In this document: positions 5,768-11,544 of the stretch, one piece after another | Layout of the letters: each line of letters begins with the position of its first letter | Position numbering within the stretch: the stretch's first letter is position 1 | Source: CAYIEH01 sp964362385 | GTDB lineage: Bacteria; Patescibacteriota; Minisyncoccia; UBA6257; UBA9933 | Assembly (NCBI GenBank): GCA_964362385.1 | Contig: CAYIEH010000015.1 | Location: 1-14,570 of the forward strand | Direction of reading: 5' to 3' | DNA: 14,570 bases | Translations under genes and position numbers: made by a program | The notes under the pieces: model-generated | The model's database searches: none | What the model saw: only the letters and a program-made list of their open reading frames with translations | Told to the model about the DNA's origin: nothing

Positions 5768-5809
5768 GAAATCTGTGCTTGACAAATTTTAAAAAAATTA
5801 TAATTCAAT

Positions 5810-5837
5810 TTGTATTTACTTTTGTAAGAATTATAAT
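5810..5837 (+). promoter_or_regulatory. Promoter of the 6S-like RNA
   Basis: TATAAT (5832-5837) lies 5 nt before the first base of the RNA's closing stem (5843). A weak -35, TTGTAT (5810-5815), is 16 nt upstream. A better TTGACA lies at 5779-5784, but its nearest TATAAT (5799-5804) is only 14 nt away, so it is less likely to work as one unit. Confidence 0.5.
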
Positions 5838-5842
5838 ATAGA

Positions 5843-5970
5843 AGAGTTCCGGCAGTGATTCTCGGAACAGTGTGGATTTTTAGGGAGGGCAAAAGTATTT
5901 CGGTCCTCGGACCGAGGTTGAGCTCACCCACCTGGTTTAAAACCGGGATAATCCAACGCCGGGGCTCTAT
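5843..5970 (+). ncRNA. ssrS: 6S-like regulatory RNA
   Basis: 6S RNA mimics an open promoter and binds sigma-70 RNA polymerase. The sequence folds as one long rod with a central bubble. The closing stem AGAGTTCCGGC (5843-5853) pairs with GCCGGGGCTCT (5958-5968). TGGAT (5873-5877) pairs with ATCCA (5951-5955). The bubble's 3' side carries its own small hairpin, CCTGGTTT.../ACCGGG (5931-5947), as 6S RNAs do. Above it GGGAGGGC (5883-5890) pairs with GCTCACCC (5922-5929), and a tight apical hairpin TTTCGGTC-CTCG-GACCGAGG (5898-5917) caps the rod. It has its own promoter and terminator and no ORF. At about 126 nt it is shorter than the usual 180-nt 6S RNA. The family assignment rests on shape and context, not on a covariance search. 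Confidence 0.6.
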
Positions 5971-5976
5971 AAAAAT

Positions 5977-6002
5977 CAGTCCGCCACGGCGAACTGTTTT
6001 TT
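5977..6002. terminator. Bidirectional terminator between 6S-like RNA and pyrD
   Basis: CAGT-c-CGCC / GGCG-a-ACTG (5977-5996) is followed by TTTTTT on the plus strand and by ATTTTTATAG on the minus strand. It would end both the 6S-like RNA and the converging pyrD transcript. The core CCGCCACGGCG is shared with the repeat at 1113-1123. Confidence 0.75.
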
Positions 6003-6010
6003 AATACTAA

Positions 6011-7138
6011 TTATTTATTTGAATCTACCCCTATTGCCTGGCTTATATGGGTAAAGCCGTCCTTTTTAAGAAGTTTTACCAGGCCGTAATTAATCTGACT
6101 CATCAGTTGAGGTCCTTCAAAAATCATTCCGGTAATCAACTGAATAAGAGAGGCGCCGAGCCGTATTTTTTTATAAGCGTCATCAGCAGAAAAAACTCCG
6201 CCACAGCCCATAATAATGAATTCTCCCCGAGTTTTCCGATGAACATATTTAATCAAACTGTTTGACAGTTCTTCCACCGGCTTTCCGGAAATGCTTCCTT
6301 TTTCCGGATCGATTTTTTCCAGTTCTTCTGCGTCATAATTTTTCATTATCTCCCTGTTTTTGACTATGTTGCTCAAAACAAATCCTTTTATTCCGTATTT
6401 GCGCGAAATAGCTATGATCTTGTCCACTGAGTCGCTCTGCAAATCAGGGGGCATTTTTATAAATATCGGTTTTGTTATTTTTAATTTTTGCAGTTCTTTC
6501 AATAAAATTTCCAAATTTCGCGAGTTGTAAAACAATCCTTCCCCCTCGGTATTCGGGCAAGAAATATTCAACGTAAAATAACTTCCGATATCGGAAAGCG
6601 TTCTAAATCCTCCAATAACATCAGGCACGGCTTCTTCAAGCGAAATAACGTCCGGCGAATTTGTTTTTACTATGCTGACGCCAAGAGGAACGGGGAATTT
6701 TAAATCTTTTAACCGTTGGCGGATTATTTCGGCTCCGTCATTTGCCAATCCGTTCCAGACAATCAATCCCCTGGATTTTACGATTCTCCAGAGTCTTGGG
6801 CGCGGATTTCCCGAGCTGGGTTTATTTGAAACAGAACCGACTTCTTCAAAGCCGAATCCCAAATCTCCCGTAATCTTGGTCATTTTAGCATTTTTGTCAT
6901 ATCCGGCCGCCAACCCAATCGGATTTTTAAATTTAATTCCCAAAATTTCCTGTTCAAGCATTTCATTTTCATACCCAAAAAAGAATTCGGTAAATTTGCG
7001 TGTGGCCGGAAATTTGCCGAAAAATTCGCCCAAAGCCACTGCGCCGTTATGCGCGCTTTCCGGGTCAAATAAAAAAATAATCCGCCTGATTCCGGATTTA
7101 TAAATTATCTGAAATATTTTTAAAAAAATAAATTTCAT
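6011..7138 (-). CDS. pyrD: Dihydroorotate dehydrogenase, class-2-like with a Cys at the catalytic position
   Basis: The enzyme oxidises dihydroorotate to orotate in pyrimidine synthesis, using FMN. At 375 aa it has the class 2 plan: an N-terminal membrane-associating helix region with the class 2 mark LFDPESAHN (23-31), then the barrel with GLAAGYDKNA (75-84), FEEVGSV, NPRPRLWR (111-118), NGLANDGAE, NISCPNTEG (191-199), IFIKMPPD, LSNI and MGCGGVFSADDAYKKIRLGAS. Class 2 enzymes usually carry Ser in NxSSPN and use a quinone; here the residue is Cys194, which is the class 1 catalytic base. The codon (TGC) is clear. The start fits the family. No other pyr gene is near. Upstream on the minus strand a weak TTCAAA/TTTAAT pair ends 5 nt before the ATG, so the mRNA may be leaderless. 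Confidence 0.88.
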   Translation of the reverse strand: MKFIFLKIFQIIYKSGIRRIIFLFDPESAHNGAVALGEFFGKFPATRKFTEFFFGYENEMLEQEILGIKFKNPIGLAAGYDKNAKMTKITGDLGFGFEEVGSVSNKPSSGNPRPRLWRIVKSRGLIVWNGLANDGAEIIRQRLKDLKFPVPLGVSIVKTNSPDVISLEEAVPDVIGGFRTLSDIGSYFTLNISCPNTEGEGLFYNSRNLEILLKELQKLKITKPIFIKMPPDLQSDSVDKIIAISRKYGIKGFVLSNIVKNREIMKNYDAEELEKIDPEKGSISGKPVEELSNSLIKYVHRKTRGEFIIMGCGGVFSADDAYKKIRLGASLIQLITGMIFEGPQLMSQINYGLVKLLKKDGFTHISQAIGVDSNK

Positions 7139-7186
7139 TGACTATTAAATTAAAATAGGCTATGCTTTGAATTATTTATTATTTTA

Positions 7187-7192
7187 TATAAT
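7187..7192 (+). promoter_or_regulatory. -10 box upstream of rpmB
   Basis: TATAAT lies 28 nt before the rpmB ATG. A possible -35, TTGAAT (7167-7172), is only 14 nt upstream, shorter than usual. No Shine-Dalgarno site precedes the ATG. Confidence 0.45.
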
Positions 7193-7220
7193 ATCACAAT
7201 TATAAGCCCTATCAAAATTT

Positions 7221-7406
7221 ATGAGACAATGCGAAATTTGCAAAAAAGGTTCTTTAATCCGCGGTTCCAGAAAAAAACTCCGGGGAAAATATAACCCCAC
7301 CCACAAGGAAAGAAAATATCCCAATCTTCAGAAAACGGTTCTGAATGCCAAGCGTGTTTTGGCTTGTACCCAATGCATAAAAACCGCAGCTAAGGCGGCG
7401 AAATAG
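7221..7406 (+). CDS. rpmB: Ribosomal protein bL28, zinc-binding form
   Basis: A 61-aa large-subunit ribosomal protein. It has the conserved bL28 core: CEIC (4-7), NPTHKERKYPNLQKT (25-39, the family's KRxxxPNLQ) and a basic character throughout. Two Cys pairs, CEIC and CTQC (49-52), make it the zinc-binding C+ form. Length is normal for bL28. The start ATG lacks a Shine-Dalgarno site. It stands alone with its own -10 box and a strong terminator, divergent from pyrD. Confidence 0.93.
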   Translation: MRQCEICKKGSLIRGSRKKLRGKYNPTHKERKYPNLQKTVLNAKRVLACTQCIKTAAKAAK

Positions 7407-7431
7407 AAGTAAGCTTTAAAATATAAGATGC

Positions 7432-7457
7432 AAAAAATTGCCCGCGGGCAATTTTTT
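7432..7457 (+). terminator. Terminator of rpmB
   Basis: A near-perfect palindrome, AAAAAATTGCC / GGCAATTTTTT with CGCG at the tip, 25 nt after the rpmB stop. The A-tract and T-tract make it able to end transcripts from either side. It separates rpmB from the tRNA gene. Confidence 0.85.
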
Positions 7458-7477
7458 GTTTAAAGTAAAGTTTATAA

Positions 7478-7548
7478 CGGGCTATAGCGTAATGGTAGCG
7501 CACACCCTTGGGGTGGGTGAGGATGGAGTCCGATTCTCCATAGCCCGA
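7478..7548 (+). tRNA. tRNA-Pro, anticodon GGG
   Basis: A full cloverleaf of 71 nt: acceptor CGGGCTA/TAGCCCG, D stem GCGT/GCGC with GG in the loop, anticodon stem CACCC/GGGTG around TTGGGGT (anticodon GGG), variable loop AGGA, T stem TGGAG/CTCCA, discriminator A. C1 and the acceptor sequence fit bacterial tRNA-Pro. CCA is not encoded (CTA follows). The T loop reads TCCGATT, with C where nearly all tRNAs have U55 (pseudouridine), a clear oddity. It reads codons CCC and CCU. Confidence 0.93.
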
Positions 7549-7600
7549 CTAAAACAAAACAGAAAATTAGCACGAGGTAAAGGTGAATAGTAAGCACAGC

Positions 7601-7650
7601 CCGGGTTTGATTTGCCCCGTACAAAATTTATTTTTGTTCGGGGTTCCCGG
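7601..7650. repeat. Long imperfect hairpin downstream of the tRNA
   Basis: Nested arms CCGGG (7601-7605)/CCCGG (7646-7650), CCCCG (7615-7619)/CGGGG (7639-7643) and ACAAAA (7621-7626)/TTTTGT (7632-7637) give about 16 bp around TTTAT. No U-tract follows, so it is not a standard terminator; it may mark the end of the tRNA transcript or be another dispersed hairpin. The rest of 7549-7739 shows no gene I can support. Confidence 0.5.
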
Positions 7651-7739
7651 CAGCCCGACCAATCAAGACAAGTCAAATTTTCGGGGAAGGTTACTTCAGG
7701 GCTTAGATAAAAGTCTTTTTTTGTTTGCCGCCAACGAGC

Positions 7740-7768
7740 TTGACACAGAACATAATAAATGCTTTACT
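7740..7768 (+). promoter_or_regulatory. Promoter of the 263-aa gene
   Basis: A perfect TTGACA (7740-7745), 17-nt spacer, TTTACT (7763-7768, 4 of 6 to consensus). The leader of about 50 nt ends in a good Shine-Dalgarno site, AAAGGAGA, before ATG 7824. Confidence 0.5.
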
Positions 7769-7823
7769 TTTATAAGTATCGGCATAGTGGCCGAATCACA
7801 AATTCCTTATAAAGGAGAAAAAA

Positions 7824-8615
7824 ATGTCTAGTGAAACAACGCCTCAAGAAACTCGAGAGGGTGTCATATTCACTGCTCGTATCGACAAGCAACGGTTTGG
7901 TAAAATCTCAGTTCAACTCTTCAACAAAGGACGGAAGGAGCCCGTCGGCACTGTCAAGATTCATCCGTGGGAAGGAAGCGGTGGTACCGAAGGACTCGTC
8001 GACAAGGCTTTTCAGAGATGGATCACCAATGGCCTGTTCTACAAGACCATCAAAGATCCCATCCTTCTCTCGATATTAATCTCCGCTCAGTGCGAACGAC
8101 TGGAAGATGTGGCATGGTATCGGAGAACTTTCCGCTTTCTCCCCGCCAAAGGCTCTACCTACCAAAATCCTCAATTTATCCTCACGACCGACAAGTCAGA
8201 CCTTTCTGATCGCTACAAACGGATTTTGGAAGTCGGCGAAAAAATTGTCCAACGCGAGGAAGCGGAGCAAGAAAAAACTCGCAAGCTTCGCGCGAAGGAG
8301 GAGCAGGATTGTGAGAAGAATCTGCGTACAGAACACGCACAGCTCATCCTCGCAGTGGCGAAGGCAGCTATCAACGAAAAATCGGTTCCTGTAGATCGTA
8401 TCAGAACACTTTCGGAACTCGGTCTGCTCAAGCCGAGCACCAACTTTCGGAGGGGAGCACAATTCCCCGGCGAATCCTCAATCCTTTGGTACGACTTTAC
8501 TGAAAACGAAACCAGATACGCAGGGTACATCGGCTTCGATTCCAATCTCCAGCTTCTCTCGGTGGACGAACGGTTCCCGAGAGAAAACCAGGTCTACCTC
8601 CGAGTATCGGTTTAG
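7824..8615 (+). CDS. Unrecognised 263-aa protein with central coiled coil
   Basis: ATG 7824 follows AAAGGAGA at good spacing, and the gene has its own promoter and a strong terminator. No signal peptide or membrane helix is seen. The first part (to about 130) is mixed, with GTVKIHPWEGSGG, a helical DKAFQRWITNGLFYK and ILLSILISAQCERLEDVAWYRRTFRF. Residues about 135-180 are a highly charged helix (KRILEVGEKIVQREEAEQE, KTRKLRAKEEQDCEKN) that should form a coiled coil. The end (about 205-263) looks beta-rich with ILWYDFTENETRYAGYIGFD. I do not recognise the family. GC rises to about 57% in a sampled 60-nt stretch near 8401, against about 35% in nearby genes, with more AAG, CGG and C-ending codons. 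This suggests recent transfer or different selection. Confidence 0.72.
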   Translation: MSSETTPQETREGVIFTARIDKQRFGKISVQLFNKGRKEPVGTVKIHPWEGSGGTEGLVDKAFQRWITNGLFYKTIKDPILLSILISAQCERLEDVAWYRRTFRFLPAKGSTYQNPQFILTTDKSDLSDRYKRILEVGEKIVQREEAEQEKTRKLRAKEEQDCEKNLRTEHAQLILAVAKAAINEKSVPVDRIRTLSELGLLKPSTNFRRGAQFPGESSILWYDFTENETRYAGYIGFDSNLQLLSVDERFPRENQVYLRVSV

Positions 8616-8644
8616 TTCTTTCCAAACCAATATTACATCCACGG

Positions 8645-8687
8645 GCTCCACATTTTGTCAAACAAGTGTGGAGCTCTTTTCTTTTTT
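8645..8687 (+). terminator. Terminator of the 263-aa gene
   Basis: GCTCCACA (8645-8652) pairs with TGTGGAGC (8667-8674), with an inner TTG/CAA, followed by TCTTTTCTTTTTT. It begins 30 nt after the stop codon. Confidence 0.88.
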
Positions 8688-8787
8688 ACTAATCTACCCC
8701 TTAAATCTTTTTAGTAAGTTTAGAAAATAATACCCTGAATGAACTGAAAAGATTGTTTTTTAAAGTTAGCGCGATTTCCCCAAGCGA

Positions 8788-8918
8788 GGGCGCGGCGGAA
8801 TTCCTCCTCGCCTCGCTGACTCGCCTCGCTTCGCTGGCGAAGCGGGAGCTCCGGCGAAGCGGGCCACACCCCGTTCCCCGTCCGTAGCTTTAGCGAAGGA
8901 GGGCCTTCCGCCGCGCCC
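8788..8918. repeat. GC-rich palindromic island
   Basis: The 353 bases from 8616 to 8968 hold no gene. After the terminator and an AT-rich stretch comes this GC-rich island, bounded by perfect 13-bp inverted repeats GGGCGCGGCGGAA (8788-8800) and TTCCGCCGCGCCC (8906-8918), with weaker pairing outside them. Inside are a 46-bp unit (8818-8863) that recurs inverted in gatA, and a hairpin TCC-GTA-GC-TTTA-GC-GAA-GGA (8881-8900) of the GAA-loop type also found in tatD and gatA. No ORF or transposase is present. It looks like a non-autonomous, MITE-like or REP-like composite; mobility is inferred. Confidence 0.75.
8818..8863 (-). repeat. 46-bp dispersed repeat, copy 1
   Basis: The reverse complement matches 14398-14443 at 44 of 46 positions; the two differences are adjacent (GG here, AA there). 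Its core is the palindrome GCTTCGC-CA-GCGAAGC. This copy is intergenic. Confidence 0.9.
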
Positions 8919-8932
8919 GAGCGGATTTCGAT

Positions 8933-8961
8933 TTGAAAAACCCCTAATTTTCCATTAAAAT
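8933..8961 (+). promoter_or_regulatory. Leaderless promoter of the AI-2E family gene
   Basis: TTGAAA (8933-8938), 17 nt, TAAAAT (8956-8961), 7 nt to ATG 8969. It has the same boxes and spacing as the ndk promoter. Confidence 0.65.
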
Positions 8962-8976
8962 TACTTTAATGGAAAA
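8948..8976 (+). promoter_or_regulatory. Perfect 12-bp inverted repeat enclosing the start codon
   Basis: TTTTCCATTAAA (8948-8959) and TTTAATGGAAAA (8965-8976) are perfect complements around ATTAC. The ATG (8969-8971) is in the right arm and the -10 box overlaps the left arm. If transcription starts at the ATG, the left arm is not in the mRNA, so the dyad more likely acts as a DNA operator; with an upstream start it would hide the start codon. Confidence 0.6.
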
Positions 8977-9982
8977 ACGAGGCGCGGGAATTTCATGGGC
9001 TTCTCTTTGGCGAATATTTTTGATGCTTATTTTGGTTATAAGCCTTTATTACATCCGCAGCGTTTTAGTCGTTCTTTTTTTAGCGATTGTCATTTCCTCG
9101 GCTCTTGACGCGCCTTTAAATTATCTGCAAAAGAAAAAAATTCCGCGGCTTTTGGGAATTTTATTCATTTTTATTTCGTTTATTTCCATCCTAACTCTCC
9201 TTTTTTACACGATCATTCCCATCATCGTCATTGAATTCAAAGATCTCTTTATTAATCTGAATAAAATTGAAACTTCTTTGGGCGGTCTTTTTGGAATCGT
9301 AAAAATTGCCGATAAATTTCAACTAAGTCTGGAGAGTTTCAGCACCGCGGTTTTTAGCGGCGACTTTACTTTTCTAAGCATTGTGCCGAGGGTTTTTGAA
9401 AATATAATTCTGCTGATAGCCACTCTGGTAATTTCTTCGTTTTTAGCCCTTTATAGAGACGGAGTGGAAAATTTTTTAAGAGCGGTGTTGCCTCTTAATT
9501 ACGAAGATTATGTCGTTAAAATTTTTCACAGAACCAGGGCGAAAATCGGCAAATGGCTTGAAGGCCAAATCTTTTTAAGTTTGGTCATAGCCATTGTTAC
9601 GTTTCTGGGATTAAAAATTCTGGGAGTGAATTACAGCCTAGTTTTAGGAGTCATCGCCGGAATTTTTGAAATTATCCCGTTCGTGGGACCGCTGATTGCC
9701 GGAACTTTGGCTTTTATCATTGCCATGACCCAGTCTTTTACTTTGGGAATTTATGCCATTATTCTGTTTATCGCCATCCAGCAATTAGAGAGCCATTTAC
9801 TGGTGCCAATCGTAATGAGAAAAACAACCGGTGTCCATCCGGTTATTGTTGTTTTATCAATTTTGGCAGGCTCCCAGATAGGCGGGTTTATCGGAGTGGT
9901 TTTGGCGATTCCCTTTGTCGTTCTTTTGCAGGAACTTCTTGAAGATTACGCCGCCAGAAAACACCGTCAGCCGACATTGTAA
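8969..9982 (+). CDS. AI-2E family (PerM/YdiK-type) membrane transporter
   Basis: A 337-aa polytopic membrane protein of the AI-2E/PerM family, whose members export small molecules or ions; the substrate is unknown here. The layout matches the family: paired N-terminal helices (FLMLILVISLYYIRSVLVVL and ISILTLLFYTIIPIIVIEF), an extracytoplasmic stretch (about 90-150), a central helix (IILLIATLVISSFLALYRD), then KIGKWLEGQIFLSLVIAIV, the signature LGVIAGIFEIIPFVGPLIAG (about 227-246), and a C-terminal pair ending in IGGFIGVVLAIPFVVLLQEL. Length is normal. The start codon is the ATG inside a perfect hairpin, 7 nt from a -10 box. Next comes metG after 39 nt, so the two may be co-transcribed. The original link of this family to autoinducer-2 does not hold in general. 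Confidence 0.87.
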   Translation: MEKRGAGISWASLWRIFLMLILVISLYYIRSVLVVLFLAIVISSALDAPLNYLQKKKIPRLLGILFIFISFISILTLLFYTIIPIIVIEFKDLFINLNKIETSLGGLFGIVKIADKFQLSLESFSTAVFSGDFTFLSIVPRVFENIILLIATLVISSFLALYRDGVENFLRAVLPLNYEDYVVKIFHRTRAKIGKWLEGQIFLSLVIAIVTFLGLKILGVNYSLVLGVIAGIFEIIPFVGPLIAGTLAFIIAMTQSFTLGIYAIILFIAIQQLESHLLVPIVMRKTTGVHPVIVVLSILAGSQIGGFIGVVLAIPFVVLLQELLEDYAARKHRQPTL

Positions 9983-10021
9983 ACATTAGTCCTGTTTTCT
10001 TGACTCGACGAGAATTCTTTG

Positions 10022-11473
10022 ATGAATAAATTTTATATAACCACCTCCATACCTTACGCCAACGCAGGGCCTCATGTGGGTCATATTTTAGATCCGCTTA
10101 TCGCCGATGTTTTGGCCAGACGCCGCAGAGTTAAAGGAGATGAGGTAAGATTTTTAACCGGCGTTGACGAGCATGGAATCAAAATAGTCAGAGCCGCGAA
10201 ATCCCAAGATAAAACCCCGAAGCAACTGGTTGACGAAAATTCCGAAAAATTCCGCGCCTTGCGGGATATGTTAAATCTTTCATGGGACGATTTTATCCGC
10301 ACCTCGGACGAAAAACGCCATTGGCCCGGAGCCCAAAAGATGTGGCAGGCGCTTGCGGCTTCCGGCGATATTTACAAAAAAAAATACCGCGGTCTTTATT
10401 GTATAGGACACGAGGCATTTGTAACGGAAAAAAATCTTATTGACGGAAAATGCCCGGACCACCAAAAAAACCCCGAAATGATTGAGGAAGAAAACTGGTT
10501 TTTCCGGCTTTCAAAATATTCTGAAAAGATAGAATCAAAAATTAAGAATAATGGATTAAGAATCCTGCCGGAATCGCGCAAGAATGAAATTTTATCTTTA
10601 ATAAAAGAAGGCCTAGAAGACGTCAGTTTTTCCCGGCCCGCGGAAAAATTAAAGGACTGGGGAGTGCCGGTGCCCGGAGACGATTCGCAATTGATGTATG
10701 TTTGGTGCGACGCTTTGGTAAATTATATTTCAGCCATTGGATATGGCCATGAAGAACCGAATTCAATCGCGCTGTTTAAAAAATGGTGGCCTGCGGATGT
10801 CCAGGTTATCGGAAAAGATAATTTAAGATTCCATGCCGCGATCTGGCCGGGAATGCTTTTGTCAGCCGGCATTGAGTTGCCTAAAACGATTTTTGTTCAT
10901 GGTTTTGTTAATGTTGATGGTAAAAAGATTTCTAAAACCGTCGGTAATGTCATATTACCGGAAGAAATCGTGAAAAAATACGGCATTGATTCTGTCCGCT
11001 ATTATTTTTTGCGAGAATTTCCCGCGCGCGAAGACGGCGATTACAGCGAAGAAAAATTCAAGGAAAGATACAACGGCGATCTTGCCAATGGATTGGGAAA
11101 TTTTTGCGCTCGGGTCTTAACGCTCGCCAGTCGCGATGCCAATGTACTAATTCATACCAATAATACGAATGCTGAAATTGATAAAAAAATAAAAGAAACA
11201 AAAAAAATCGCCGAGGGAAAAATAGATGAATTTAAATTCCACGAAGCTCTGGAAGCTGTCTGGGAATTGATAAGTTTCGGGGATAATTACATTAACCAGA
11301 CAAAACCATGGGAAAGCCCTGAATCAAAAAAAGAGGTAATTATTGGTTTGGTTGTCATTTTGGAAAATGTCGCTGAATTATTAAATCCATTTCTTCCGGA
11401 AACTTCGGAAAAAATAATAGCGGCAATAAAAGAAAATAAAAAACCGGGGAATCTATTTCCGAGAATTAAATAG
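10022..11473 (+). CDS. metG: Methionyl-tRNA synthetase
   Basis: Charges tRNA-Met with methionine. ATG 10022 gives 483 aa; a TTG just before it adds one residue and is less likely. Class I motifs: PHVGH at 17-21 (HIGH-type) after YITTSIPYANA, TGVDEHG (about 47), the connective domain with a small knuckle YCIGH...KCPDH (Cys127, His130, Cys144, His147), EENWFFRLSKY, DWGVPVP, VWCDALVNY, GKDNLRFH, and KKISKT (Lys302-Thr306, KMSKS-type). Two details are unusual: the first knuckle is CxxH where CxxC is common, and the signature ends in Thr. An anticodon-binding helical domain follows (about 355-470). There is no C-terminal EMAP-like tRNA-binding domain, as in many short MetRS. No Shine-Dalgarno site is evident. 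tatD follows after 69 nt. Confidence 0.95.
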   Translation: MNKFYITTSIPYANAGPHVGHILDPLIADVLARRRRVKGDEVRFLTGVDEHGIKIVRAAKSQDKTPKQLVDENSEKFRALRDMLNLSWDDFIRTSDEKRHWPGAQKMWQALAASGDIYKKKYRGLYCIGHEAFVTEKNLIDGKCPDHQKNPEMIEEENWFFRLSKYSEKIESKIKNNGLRILPESRKNEILSLIKEGLEDVSFSRPAEKLKDWGVPVPGDDSQLMYVWCDALVNYISAIGYGHEEPNSIALFKKWWPADVQVIGKDNLRFHAAIWPGMLLSAGIELPKTIFVHGFVNVDGKKISKTVGNVILPEEIVKKYGIDSVRYYFLREFPAREDGDYSEEKFKERYNGDLANGLGNFCARVLTLASRDANVLIHTNNTNAEIDKKIKETKKIAEGKIDEFKFHEALEAVWELISFGDNYINQTKPWESPESKKEVIIGLVVILENVAELLNPFLPETSEKIIAAIKENKKPGNLFPRIK

Positions 11474-11509
11474 CGATTGGCGACTATTCACTAGCGATTA
11501 AAAAAATAA

Positions 11510-11544
11510 AACTAGTGGCTAATGGCTAATAACTAGCGGCTAAT
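11510..11544 (+). repeat. Short direct repeats between metG and tatD
   Basis: The 15-mer AACTAGTGGCTAATG (11510-11524) is repeated as AACTAGCGGCTAATG (11530-11544), one mismatch, 20 nt apart; the second copy runs into the tatD ATG. TAGCGATT also occurs twice just upstream (11471-11478 and 11492-11499). The whole 69-nt gap is built from these words. Confidence 0.7.

Noticed and set aside
5779..5804. TTGACA...TATAAT as the main promoter for the 6S-like RNA
   Set aside because: The spacer is only 14 nt and the start would lie well upstream of the RNA's closing stem; the TATAAT at 5832 fits the 5' end better.
7583..7831. An 82-codon plus-strand ORF from GTG between the tRNA and the 263-aa gene
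   Set aside because: It runs through the long hairpin at 7601-7650, overlaps the promoter and start of the next gene, has no good Shine-Dalgarno site and looks like a spurious intergenic ORF of the type often called next to tRNA genes.
7831..8545. Several overlapping ORFs on both strands within the 263-aa gene
   Set aside because: They are shadows made possible by the gene's higher GC content; only the 7824 frame has a Shine-Dalgarno site, promoter and terminator.
8788..8918. CRISPR array
   Set aside because: The repeats are palindromic and irregular, with no evenly spaced direct repeats and no cas genes.
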